Positions 1 to 10,555 of a DNA stretch of 64,000 bases are shown piece after piece; the first letter of the stretch is position 1; the number at the start of each line of letters is the position of its first letter. Below the pieces are notes generated by a model. That model was not told the DNA's origin. It made no database searches and worked only from the letters and a program-made list of their open reading frames with translations. This DNA comes from Isochrysis galbana (taxonomy: Eukaryota > Haptophyta > Isochrysidales > Isochrysidaceae), in NCBI GenBank assembly GCA_018136815.1, contig CM030937.1, forward strand, positions 5,288,632 through 5,352,631, in the 5' to 3' direction. The position numbers were made by a program, and so were the translations under genes.

Positions 1-1542
1 CTGACGCTCTGAACTCCCCCATCGCCAAAGGCGAAATTCTGATTCTCCCAATCGTTGCCATTCCCGAGAATTAATTAAATTATTAATGATATATCCTAGC
101 CAACCCCACTAGCTATTCGGACATCGGACACAACTTTTCAGTCCCGGCGGAATCCCGCCATGCCTGACGAGCCAGGTGTCCGAGCGGTACCGGGGGGGAT
201 AATAATAAACAACTGAGTATTAGTGCCGCTACTGCCACTAGCCATGCACCAACACGACAAGCCACGACACACATGACCGCATTACGCATTATAAAACTAG
301 GCACAGCAAATCTACTTTCTACTTCTACTATGCATCACCTGATTATAACTCCCCCCTAGGCCCTAGGCCTAGGCCAGGATATCCCGGATATCTATTTGGA
401 TATTTGGGCAGCATTGCCGGAAATGGATGTCTTTTGGATATGTCTAGGATATTTGGGCGTGTGTTGAGGCGGTGGCGCCCAAAAAAAAACTCTTTTGTCC
501 GTTACTTCGGCTTCGGAGATCGGAGAGCAAGCTGCGAGCTGCGAGTGAGGCAGTTGGAGGGGGGTGACGAGGGCTCTCAGCTGCCAGAATGCCACAAGGT
601 GGGCTTGCACTGCTTGCCCCTGCCCGCGTGTCGCCCTACCACTGCACAATCACCCTGATGCCGCTCGTGTGACGGATCGAGCATGGCGGCCGGTCGGCGC
701 GCGCTCCATCGCTGAAACTATAACAATAGTTTTTAGTGCAATGGCATTGGAGGCAGAGGGCGTTGAACACGAATCGCATGGCTCATATGAAAGCACAAGA
801 TGGCATCTACTATGTGCCCCGTGCACAAGCACACACGTAACACCTGGCCGACATAAAGTGAAAATGCTGGCCTCACACCTTTCACCACCGTGCACCAATG
901 ACTACACTGTCGCGAAGGATAAGCATGGTCCCACGCTTCTACACACGGATGGAGAGGATAGGAGAGAAAGTCCCACAACAAAGCAAGAGAAGGTGTACGT
1001 CATCGGAAAGCACATCCTTCACAGGGCGCCTGTCCCTCGGAGATCAAAAGAGTGAAGGAGCAGCCAGAGCACATTGAGACGAGAGAGATCTGATCAACCG
1101 TCTGTTCGGACACAAGAAATCCAGGAAAATGTGGCGAAGCGCGCGAAATGGATTCCAAGGGATCTACTCTCGGAGCACGTCGACCTTCCAAGGCGAGCAC
1201 CGCTAAATGCACTGTATGGTGTGCTTCGTTGGAATGCGCATTCCATCTGCAGCACACACATGTGTGCACGTCGCTCGTCCGACAAGTCTCGAGCGTGCTC
1301 AATCGCTCATAGGCATTGGTTGACTCATCGCCGCTGCATTTGAATAAGCGCATGAGTGACGATCCATCGGAAACGATGCTTGCCGGACATCGCGCCCAAT
1401 TCCTGTGTTGTCTGCAAAGAATTGCAGAGCCTCCTCTCCCTGCGATTCGTGCAAGGGTTGGTTGGTCAGAGTCAGCGGTACGAATGTCGACATAAAATCC
1501 TGGGCGAAAGTTTAGCGATGAGAGGCGAAGTCTACCTGCAGA
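1..1542. other. Gene-poor left edge with repeat fragments
   Basis: No coding region is supported here. The stretch holds the end of a dispersed element (about 76–198), a short CCTAGG-rich palindromic patch near 353–373, and open frames without recognisable domains. Minus-strand frames near 1300–1490 could hold a further 3' exon of the LOV–HSF gene, but no join was convincing. Confidence 0.5.
76..198. repeat. Dispersed element end, copy 1
   Basis: About 120 bases match, in inverted orientation and at roughly 90% identity by eye, the stretch at 28216–28327. Both end in a G-rich run. Immediately after it, at about 199–245, comes a variant of the AATAATAATAAA...CAACTGAG terminus also seen at 6289 and 40660, so two transposon ends abut here. 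Confidence 0.65.
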
Positions 1543-3014
1543 TCAATCGAAGATAAATGGGAAGATGGTATCGCCTGATCCATAGAGTAGGAACCTGCCC
1601 AATGGAGCAATACCAGCCTCGAGTGCATCAAGGTGCGCCTGCAGCCCATCGATGCTCGTACTACCGCTCCGGGACCCCGTGCCGTTCCCGTTGCCATGAA
1701 AGCCCATCATCGGGCCACTCGGATTCACCGGAGGCATCGGCCCTGGTCGCTCAACGTAGGGATGCTGAGCCGGTTGCGGCATGATTGGTGTGAGTGGCGG
1801 CAATGAGGAGATATACGACACCGACTCGGGGGCAAGGATCCCGCGAAGCATTAGCTTCATTAAAATGGTTCGAAGCTGAACAGCATGCGTCGATTTTGCC
1901 TGAAAACGGCCAATGACGGAGAGCGGGGATCGGCGCCGCGCGCATTCGTGGTGGGGCGAGTTGGGGCTGGCTCTGCATAGACACGAACTTGAGGTTTGGC
2001 TCCCACCTGCTGGAACATGAGCGCTAACTGATGTGTACCCTCCTGAACCTGTAACAAATCGTGCATCAACTCGACTGGCGGCTTAGTTGTATCGACTAAA
2101 GCTTCCCTGGAATGAGCCGCGCGTTTCGACAGGGCACCTCCTGCACGAATCCAGGCCAGGAAATTCGCGGGGTCGTCGACGTATCGATCATGGAAGAATT
2201 CAATTGTGTCCTGTGACCCAGAACTTGGCCTGCGCCGGAACCCGTAAGTGTGCAGCTGTTGAGAGAAAGAGCCAAGTTTGTTGTGCTTAAAGTAGCGTGG
2301 CAGCACGTCCTTGGCGAACTTTGGGCCATTCATTATGAAGAAGGCAGGTGCGTCCGGACTGAGCTTCACAATGTCATTTGGCTCTGAGGACAAGATCTCG
2401 CTCAGCTTGGTGAGGAACGGAGGAACCCTGCCCATGACACTACTGCTGCCGCTGCCGCTGCTATCCTCTGAAAGGGGAGGCTCGTCATCCAGACCTTGGG
2501 AAGCTGCGTTGAAATCGCGGACTGGCTGTCTGATCCCAAGCATCGGCAGTGAAGGCGGGGGTGCCTGCAACGGCATCATGGCAGAACCACCGCCGTCTAG
2601 AAAACGGGCTCTGACGACACCCAGATAGTGAGTCACTTGCCCTTGGGGTGAGAAGAGAGGCGTAACTTGGAGTGTATTCATGAAGGGTCGTCCGCGCTTG
2701 GTGTAGTTGAGAAGTTGCACGGCAAAGTTGCGCTTGAGCATCAAAGCCTGGGACAGCATTCCAAGTGTTGCCTTGCATGTGCCAAGGCCCTGCAAGATCT
2801 TGCAAGTGCGGCCCAGCGCTTCTTCCGCATCATAGCCGCATACGCGGCACCACTCCTCATTCACGTGCGCAATGCGATACGGCTCATTTGGCTCAGTGAT
2901 TATCCTGCTTTCGTCACTTGGCGCGAGGGCCTGCTCCAGAGTAGTGGGCAGAGAGGCCAGCGGCGGGAGCTGCGGCACCATCGCAGGCGTCATGGATGCG
3001 CCAGCGCCGACCAT
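1543..3014 (-). CDS. LOV/PAS–HSF fusion transcription factor
   Basis: Predicted protein of about 454 residues from two exons (3014–2007 and 1899–1543) joined in phase 0 over a 107-base intron with GTGGGA donor and TTTTCAG acceptor. Residues about 45–137 are a LOV-type PAS domain. The flavin-adduct motif reads GRTCKILQG with its cysteine at residue 71, and the FMN-contact block NYTKRGRPFMN is at 103–113. Residues about 198–262 are an HSF DNA-binding domain (PPFLTKLSEIL, FAKDVLPRYFKHN, SFSQQLHTYGF). Two departures stand out: the last LOV strand reads GVV where the Gln of GVQ is usual, and the recognition helix has Gln where most HSFs have Arg. The second exon gives a Leu-rich segment and a Pro/Gly-rich tail, and a further 3' intron is possible. 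HSFs act in the nucleus on nGAAn arrays; light control is inferred from the LOV domain. Confidence 0.85.
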
Positions 3015-4051
3015 CGCGACTGACAGGGTAGCGGCAATTGGGGAGAGACGGGGAAGGGGGATGGGGCGAGTCTGTCAGCCCTGGTGCTCGATGCCTCGTT
3101 CCCAGGGGCAACGCTCTGCTGAGGCTGCGCGCTTGGTAGTCAGACGGCGAGCTGCTGACGCTCTACACCGCAGCTCACCTCCGGTGGCTCGAGCCGCGGC
3201 TGGTCGATCGCTCTCTCGCCGCCTCTCCCTCCCTCTCTCTCTCTCTCTCTCTCGCACACTCTCCTGTCACTGGTTTCTCGTCACCACAGGAATAAGGAAG
3301 AGAGCAGGGGGAGGAGGTTGGGGGGGAGGGGGGCGAGCCGGGCTGGGGGGCCGGAAGACTCTCTGGAGAGAGAGAGACGGGGGGGGGGGGGGGGGGGGAG
3401 GGGGAGGGCGGACCGCGGGGGGGGGGGGGGGAAGGGGGGAGGGGGGAGGGGGGCGAGAATGCGGGTGGATGCGGGGGGGGGGGGGGGGGGGGAAGACGGC
3501 TCTCCCCCTACGGAGGGTGGCGCCAACGCAACCTTCGACGATGTTGAGATCTGACGAGCTCGGGCACGAGCTGCACGAGATCTGATGAACTAATCACCGA
3601 ATATCATCAGATCTCGCGGAGCTCCCAATCGGATCTCGGACGATCCCGCTCGGGTCTGCCACAGTCTCTCAAAGAGCCAAAAAGTAGATGTACGCAGCCT
3701 TTTGCCTTTTCCTTCGTGTGGCGCCTAGGCGGCACGTCCTAGTGTATTATGAAAAGAGGCAGAGCTGCTGCTGTGCTATAGGGCTGGCACGCTGGCACAC
3801 ACCCACCAGTGGTTTTCTTAGATGATGAGGGCCGGATTCACTTCTTCTGTTCCGCGTTCGGTCGGCGCCTCTCGTACAGGAGGACTACTCTCTCTCTCTG
3901 CTCGTAGGAGTAGGGAGGGAGGGAGTGTTGGGGCAGGAGGGGGGGGGGCGAGAAGAGAGCGAAAGCAGAGCGCACATCCATCACACCACAGCCATCACAG
4001 CCATCACTCTCTCCTCCGTGCCCTTCTTTCCTTCTTCCGCTCGCCCGCCCG

Positions 4052-4103
<52 letters not shown>

Positions 4104-4282
4104 ACTGCCGCTCCCCCCCCCCCGCCCCGCCCCAGCAGCTCGGGCTGTACCATACTTGCTTCTTGCTTCTGCTCTCCTCCAACCTCCCGCCCGCACGCCC
4201 CCAAATACCAAATACATAAGCTCCGGCCCGGCGGTAGTCGCGGGGCCCCGGCGCTCCCCTCCCCCTGTCCCGTCGGCCTACT
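3015..4282. other. Low-complexity upstream region
   Basis: No gene is supported. The 5' flank of the LOV–HSF gene holds a CT run at about 3233–3253, several long G runs between 3380 and 3492, and an uninterrupted run of 51 C at 4052–4102. An ACTACTC/GAGTAG pair surrounds a CT run near 3883–3911. The open frames here translate only to Gly/Pro/Arg-rich low-complexity protein. Confidence 0.7.
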
Positions 4283-5014
4283 TTAAGGTGGTTCTTAAGG
4301 TTTTCTAACTCTGGCGCGAGACGGCGGGTGGCGGGCGCGCTGGCTGCCCACCTGCCTGCCTCTACAGGCCCTCGCTCCATGTATGGGGCATTGGAGTTCG
4401 GTGATCCGTAGGGGATGGAGGCCCAGGGAGTGGATGGATGTGATGGCGCGGCTGCAGCGGCTACCCGGGGCTTCCCCGCCCGCGCTGCATGTGTCCTGCG
4501 TGCAGCGCGGCAAGAAGGCGACCAGTACGGCGCGGCTGTGCTCTGTGCACAACCTGGAGGGCGATAGGGCGGCACAGGCGGCGGCAGATAAAGGGATGCT
4601 GGTGATGATGATGCGCAGTGCTGGCTGGCTGCGCGGGAGGCTGCTGGAGGCAGACGGGCAGACGTGGGAGGCCTCCTGGGAGTGGCTGCCCCTCATACGT
4701 CAGGAGCGTTTGTGGGCAAGAAGGGCGGCAGGGAGAAGCGGTGGTGCACACGCATGGGATGCGTGAGGGTGCTGGTCCGGGCGTTAAAGGCCACCGAAGC
4801 AAGCTTCCCCCGTTTGTGGAGTCCCAGATTCAGGACATGTATGGGGTGTGTGAGGTGGGCTTTCTCAAGGAGTCTGTTCGTTAGCGATCAAAATCGCCGG
4901 GCTGTCGAGCAAGTGTAACTAGTTTAATTCCATGTCCTGTGAGTGACCGTGTGCGGAATGGGCGTTGTAGCATCTTGTCATGAGACTCTGAGACCACTTC
5001 CAATGTTTCAGAAT
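4283..5014. repeat. Left arm of long inverted repeat
   Basis: These 732 bases are the reverse complement of 5129–5860 with only a handful of substitutions and no length change: paired positions sum to 10143 at both the outer and the inner end. The arm holds mirrored open frames, but no known protein family was recognised in any of them. Confidence 0.9.
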
Positions 5015-5128
5015 CGTACATATTGTCTATTTTTTTACCCTCCCAACAGTTTCCAAAAAAAGAACATGAGTACTACGATCATTTTTACGGATGTGGGCAT
5101 CCGGGGACGCAGGTAGCGGTAAATGAAA
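5015..5128. other. Loop of the long inverted repeat
   Basis: The 114-base spacer between the two arms. It is AT-richer than the arms, with a run of seven T and an A-rich patch. No gene or motif is recognised. Confidence 0.8.
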
Positions 5129-5860
5129 ATTCTGAAACATTGGAAGTGGTCTCAGAGTCTCATGACAAGATGCTACAACGCCCATTCCGCACACGGTCAC
5201 TCACAGGACATGGAATTAAACTAGTTACACTTGCTCGACAGCCCTGCGATTTTGATCGCTAACGAACAGACTCCTTGAGAAAGCCCACCTCACACACCCC
5301 ATACATATCCTGAATCTGGGACTCCACAAACGGGGGAAGCTTGCTTCGGTGGCCTTTAACGCCCGGACCAGCACCCTCACGCATCCCATGCGTGTGCACC
5401 ACCGCTTCTCCCTGCCGCCCTTCTTGCCCACAAATGCTCCTGACGTATGAGGGGCAGCCACTCTCAGGAGGCCTCCCACGTCTGCCCGTCTGCCTCCAGC
5501 AGCCTCCCGCGCAGCCAGCCAGCACTGCGCATCATCATCACCAGCATCCCTTTATCTGCCGCCGCCTGTGCCGCCCTATCGCCCTCCAGGTTGTGCACAG
5601 AGCACAGCCGCGCCGTACTGGTCGCCTTCTTGCCGCGCTGCACGCAGGACACATGCAGCGCGGGCGGGGAAGCCCCGGGTAGCCGCTGCAGCCGCGCCAT
5701 CACATCCATCCACTCCCTGGGCCTCCATCCCCTACGGATCACCGAACTCCAATGCCCCATACATGGAGCGAGGGCCTGTAGAGGCGGGCAGGTGGGCAGC
5801 CAGCGCGCCCGCCACCCGCCGTCTCGCGCCAGAGTTAGAAAACCTTAAGAACCACCTTAA
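5129..5860. repeat. Right arm of long inverted repeat
   Basis: Reverse complement of 4283–5014. Substitutions between arms are visible near 5246, 5307, 5434 and 5465, so the arms are not simply identical. The outer boundary is abrupt: beyond 4283 and 5860 the flanks do not match each other. Confidence 0.9.
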
Positions 5861-6074
5861 TTGGTCAATGTTTGCGGTTCTTCCGTGAGTATTCCTGTGA
5901 ATGCGGTGGTGCGTGCAGGTGGCAGGTGGGGCGCGCGTGAAGCAAAGCATGATTGCTAGTAGGGCGTTCACGTTTAAACACGCAACATTCTATGCACTCT
6001 ACGACTTCATAGAGGCTGCCGCTTCGTGGGCGTGCCCGCTTCGTGGGCGTGCCCCTGCTCCCCCCCAGGCAATC

Positions 6075-6290
6075 ATGGCCCCCAGGAAGCCCGCCAGCAA
6101 GCCCAAGCCGCCGAGGGGCCACTACACGGTCCATGCCCGCGATACGCACGCAGAACAGCGGGCGCGCGTCGTCGAAGACGTGCACAGAGCAGCCGCGCAC
6201 TGCCGCTCGCACAGCGTTGGCGTCAAGGCCGCGCTTGCAACAGGGCATTTCCCGGAGGCAACGCGCGGCAAAGTGGCGTGGGAGCTGAAA
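6075..6290 (+). pseudogene. Truncated transposon-like ORF start (MAPR family)
   Basis: An open frame of about 72 codons begins MAPRKPASKPKP. It resembles the minus-strand frame starting at 18830, which begins MAPRALPKPQSKPKP. Shared features are a Pro/Lys-rich start, then GH(Y/D)T, a basic helical segment, and a conserved x-G-x-FP segment before a basic stretch. This copy runs into an AATAATAATAAA element end at about 6289, so it appears truncated by an insertion. The family is not identified. A mobile-element or multigene-family 5' end is inferred from its repetition next to other repeats. Confidence 0.45.
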
Positions 6291-6486
6291 ATAATAATAA
6301 AACAACTGAGCGTTAGTACCACTACTCCCACTAGCCCGGTACTATCACGACACCCCTCAGCGCACCTGCCCGCACGCCTTGAAGTGGTGGCACAGACACA
6401 GACACATACACATATGCATCCCTTCAAATCTCAAATCTCCCCGCCCCTCGCAAACCCCCGGCTCCCATTATAACTCCCCACAAGTT
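6283..6486. repeat. Dispersed element, copy A
   Basis: About 200 bases closely match, in inverted orientation, 40465–40672. The copies share the AATAATAATAAAACAACTG end, a block with CACGACACCCCTCAGCGC, and a tail with CCCATTATAACTCCCCACAA. Shorter variants of the same terminus lie at 199–245 and 27300–27325. Confidence 0.8.
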
Positions 6487-7970
6487 ACAATGAGGGAAAA
6501 CCCAGTGAAGCGAACCGACCTACGTCGGGCGACTCACCGGTCACCGGGGGAAAACGACACCGGGGGGGGGGGGGGGCCTCTCGTTGAGAAGCAGAACGGC
6601 CCTTACTTACAGCTCGCGCCGCGAGCAGTCCTCGAAGGAACAAATGACTGCGCCTCCCGATACCTGCCACAAGGACGCCTTGAGCCACTCCCTTTTCTCC
6701 CCCTCCTGTCGCCCCTTCGCCCGTTTGCTAACGCAAATGGGGCCCGTTTCTTACCGCACTCCATCGGGGGGGGGTGCAAACTCCCCCCTCTCCCTCTCTC
6801 CATCCATTCTCCTCACCCCTCTCTCTGTGGCTCGTCGGTCGCCATGCGGCGCGCCACGGCCTGCTCTCAAAGGGCCTTTGGGGGCTCCCAGAGGGCCAGC
6901 AAAGGCAGCTCAGGGGGCAGTGGAGGCTGGGGCTCAGCCCACGGCCCCCCCTGCCTCTCCCACGCTTGCCACGCTTGCCATTGGAGCCTCCCAGCGGCCC
7001 CTGTATCTGTATGCCTGGCGCCTCTTTGGTGTCGGGCCGGATCGAATCGAGGCATTCCTGCAGTGCGAGGGGCCAGGATGGGTCAATACGAGTGTGTGCG
7101 ACCCCTGAGCACCAGCGTGCGACCTACCCCTGACCCCCACGCTGCTCGCGAGAGCTCTAGGCTCTGCATGGCCACCATCTCCAGGCCATTCTTCGGCCGA
7201 TCGCGCGCGATGCGCGATCGGACGTCGCGGAGCGCTCCGCGTTTCTAAGAGTGATGCGCCCCACATTCACCACTCTGATTCCCTCCCGTGAGCGCCCGCC
7301 TGAATCTCCCAAAATAGCCCGCCACGCGCGGGGGCGAAGGGCGAGGGGAGTCACTCACCGACGCCATTGCCCTTCGTGGGGCGGGAAGGGGGTCGTTCGG
7401 AGGGGGGAGGCGGCTGGCGGGGCAGGTAGGGGGGGACCTTGCGGAATCCTTGGTCCTTGGACACCCAGGGGAGGTGGAAAATAGTGGTTAAAATGAGTGA
7501 GTGACCGAGCTATGCTTGTACAAGAACATTGCCAGGGAGCTCAGGGCTACCAGCACTGGCAATCGTGTGCGCCTCACGCACGAGGTGTGTGCAGCACTAG
7601 ATTTTGGCGCTGTATGGCACGAGCACAACAGGTTTTTTGGCAGCATAAGCATCTTCACCACTCGATGCGGATGTCTCTTCGGGGAAGAGAGGAGAATTAA
7701 CGATGCGCACGGAGGGGGGAACGACTGCAGAAATGCACAGTCGCACACGCTTTGTTCGATGTTCTATTAGGCGTAAAGTTTGGTAATTCATTCTGCCTAA
7801 CCTTGGCCCGAGCCGCACATGACACATGGAGCAAGGCAGCGTAGGTCTACCGTTCGAGCCAGCCGTTGTCAAGCGTCGCACAACCAACGACGTCTCCCAA
7901 ACCAACTTGAGGTGCACTTGGGTGCCAACAGGGATTTTGCCAACAACACACCAATCCACTGCGGCACGAC
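6487..7970. other. Intergenic, no gene supported
   Basis: A stretch of about 1.5 kb with GC-rich low-complexity frames (Ser/Pro/Gly-rich), two G runs, and a short palindrome of alternating CG/GC around 7203–7217. The end next to the membrane-protein gene may contain its 3' untranslated region. Nothing else was recognised. Confidence 0.5.
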
Positions 7971-10253
7971 TCAGGCGCGGGCGAGGACCGGGGTGTCGAT
8001 AGGAGTCGTCCTGACTTTTTGAAGCGCCTTTTTCTTGAGCTTGTGAACCCGTTCGAGCATGTAGTAGCGACTAAAAGAGAAATACGTCAAGTAGGCGCCA
8101 ACTACCACAACGATCGCGCCTATGATGAGTACAACAAATGGGTCGATGAGGACGTTGGTCGAGCCCTCAACGCGTAGTGCGATGAGCCGCACACGGAGAT
8201 TCACCTCGACGATGTCTCCATAGACACGGATAAAATCGCTGACGAAGCCGAGAAGAGAAACCTCACCAGCAGCCTCGTCAACCTCACTCAACGTGACGCC
8301 AGCCGCGACTGCGGTCGTGTTGTCACAACGAGCACGGCCTTGCTCGAACATCATGGCAAGACCATCGCAATCGAAAACATAATCAGACTCGTCAAGCCCT
8401 GCGTTGATGGGCGGTTGGTTCAGCAGCGTCGTGATTAGGCCAATCGCGAACGAGCTGATCTTGCACACTTTCATGACATCGACGTCAGACGTGGCGATCG
8501 TATTGGTGATGTGATTAAGCTCGCTGCAAACTTCTTGCTTGGTGTAGTTGGCATCGCCATTCTTGATGTCGTTGTACACTTGGAGGACAGGTGGCGGCCG
8601 TAGCACGGTGTCAAGTTCTGTGGATGAAGCAGCCGTGAGGCCACCGGCGTAGCGTCCGCCGAAGGCGAGTGCCAACGCGACGGATACGAGGATCAAGAGG
8701 ATGAGAGAGAGGAGATTGACGACGAATAGCATGAAGCCTAGCAAGGCCTTATATAGGAACGCGCAACAGCGGCCCCACCGCCTCGTTGACTCCTCTCGAT
8801 CTTCGCAGAGCAGGCGCCTGAGGCATTGCTCCCCGCACCCATCATGGTGGTAGATCAGACGACGGGTCGCAATACCATAGAAGAGCACAAGGAGGGCGAT
8901 TGCCCAAAGGAGCACGACGGCGATGACGAAGGCCGCAACGACTGGCAGAAGATCGATGATGATCTGGACGGCGTCCGAGTTTTCCAGCTCGAAGTTGCGA
9001 TTGTAGCCGTCGAGTTCGTTGATCGCCTGCCTCACACCCACGACGCAGACTATCCCACCCGCCACCACCAGTACTAGAGCAACAACGGAGTCTAGAGGGA
9101 TGGCGCCTGCTCCACGATTTAGCCAGAATGTGATGAAGCGGTGGTAACGCACTAGGACTGTGCGAATGAGGGCCGCCGAGACTAGGAGGACGGCCGCGCC
9201 AACAACACACAGGAGCACTGAGCCGCGCAAGCCAGTTGCTGCCTCGCACGAAACCCGGGCGACGTCGACGACCGAGAAGATAATTCCATCTGCCCGCCGC
9301 AGCACCGCGCTTAGGATGAGGATGCGGGCCTTGAGGTTCTCGAGCGGGGTCCCATCACCCTCGATGTTGGCTTCAAGGACTGATTCCGAGTATTCGCCCG
9401 CCGTCAGCGTGGAACCGACAGAGTCGAGAAATTCGGATATACGCGTCTGGTTCCCATCGAAGAGTGGCTCGCAGATCGCCGTGTTGGCAGACTCGAAGGA
9501 GCTGGTGAAGTTGAGGCATGCAACGCCCAAGCTGGGGCCGTAGCCCTCGAGCATCTCGATCTCAAGCGGCCATAGGGAAAGCAAAAAATGCGCAGACGTG
9601 ACGGCAACCTCGAGAGTGTAGCACAAACCCGCTGCGCCCTGGTCTTCGATGCGATTGATCGTGCCGCACAGCGCTGTGGCGGCGACTAGGGGCTCTGCAA
9701 AACTCCCATTGAGAGAATCGAGCGAATTCGAGACATCTGCAGGGTAACCGTTGGCCGCGATCTCAAAGGCGGCGCAGCCTTCCTCACCTCCTATGGCGAC
9801 CAGCACGCCGGTGCCACTCACGAGCAGCATGGCGACAGCGATGATGACGGCCGCAACCGTGAGCAGTTGCAGGAGGAAGGCTGCAACCCCATGCAGCACG
9901 CCCTTGCAGCACGAGTTGCTCTGCTGCGCTTGCGTAGTGGCCCCAACCACTGCAGGCGAGTACTTGGTTGAGACGTAGAGACGGCGGGCGTATATTCCGT
10001 AGAGAAAGACGAAGACTGGGGTGATGATGCTGATCACGATGATGGCCACAAGGATGCCCAGCAGGATCAGCGGCACCTGTCCCACCTTCTGGGCAGCGTC
10101 GGCCGCGCCAAGGCCGCTGAGCACAGCGCCAGCGATCGCGCCGAGCAAACCGAGGAGTGCGAGCGTTGGGAACGGGCCGGGAGGTGCCGTGCGTAGCGAG
10201 CTGCAGAAGCGGTTGGCGCATGACTTGTCCTTGGGCTGCTGGACCACCGACAT
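7971..10253 (-). CDS. Internally duplicated eight-helix membrane protein
   Basis: A single-exon frame of 760 residues, starting at the second methionine (MSVVQQPKDK), because the first 14 codons of the longer frame are only a GA microsatellite. Eight hydrophobic segments lie at about residues 30–55, 65–95, 125–158, 350–375, 395–420, 445–475, 510–540 and 720–745. The protein is two tandem copies of a four-helix unit: each has a helix pair ending in a YGI-x2-RRL motif (VFLYGIYARRL and VLFYGIATRRL), a Cys-containing loop, a third helix, a long Cys-bearing loop with N-glycosylation sequons (NGS, NFT, NQT in the first), and a fourth helix. The topology recalls tetraspanin- or prominin-like proteins, but no family signature was recognised. 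A plasma- or endomembrane location is inferred. Confidence 0.65.
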   Translation of the reverse strand: MSVVQQPKDKSCANRFCSSLRTAPPGPFPTLALLGLLGAIAGAVLSGLGAADAAQKVGQVPLILLGILVAIIVISIITPVFVFLYGIYARRLYVSTKYSPAVVGATTQAQQSNSCCKGVLHGVAAFLLQLLTVAAVIIAVAMLLVSGTGVLVAIGGEEGCAAFEIAANGYPADVSNSLDSLNGSFAEPLVAATALCGTINRIEDQGAAGLCYTLEVAVTSAHFLLSLWPLEIEMLEGYGPSLGVACLNFTSSFESANTAICEPLFDGNQTRISEFLDSVGSTLTAGEYSESVLEANIEGDGTPLENLKARILILSAVLRRADGIIFSVVDVARVSCEAATGLRGSVLLCVVGAAVLLVSAALIRTVLVRYHRFITFWLNRGAGAIPLDSVVALVLVVAGGIVCVVGVRQAINELDGYNRNFELENSDAVQIIIDLLPVVAAFVIAVVLLWAIALLVLFYGIATRRLIYHHDGCGEQCLRRLLCEDREESTRRWGRCCAFLYKALLGFMLFVVNLLSLILLILVSVALALAFGGRYAGGLTAASSTELDTVLRPPPVLQVYNDIKNGDANYTKQEVCSELNHITNTIATSDVDVMKVCKISSFAIGLITTLLNQPPINAGLDESDYVFDCDGLAMMFEQGRARCDNTTAVAAGVTLSEVDEAAGEVSLLGFVSDFIRVYGDIVEVNLRVRLIALRVEGSTNVLIDPFVVLIIGAIVVVVGAYLTYFSFSRYYMLERVHKLKKKALQKVRTTPIDTPVLARA

Positions 10254-10489
10254 TGCGCCTCTCTTCTCTCTCTCTCGCTCTCTCTCGTCTCTCACTTCCT
10301 CCCTCCCTTTCTTTCTCTTATTCTCTCTCCCCCTCCCTCCCGTCCTTCTAAAATGATGCTGGCAGCCCGTGTCGTCGCCTACACTGGGACCACACCAAAA
10401 AAAAAGAGGAGAAAGAATGCGGCGCGCCGGAGAGCAACAGACCCAAGAGACTTGCTCAAAGGCAAGACTAAAGGGGGGGGGGGGGGGGG

Positions 10490-10555
<66 letters not shown>

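Noticed and set aside
4295-4766. Overlapping open frames in the palindrome arms
   Set aside because: They occur in several frames on both strands, mirror each other and match no family.
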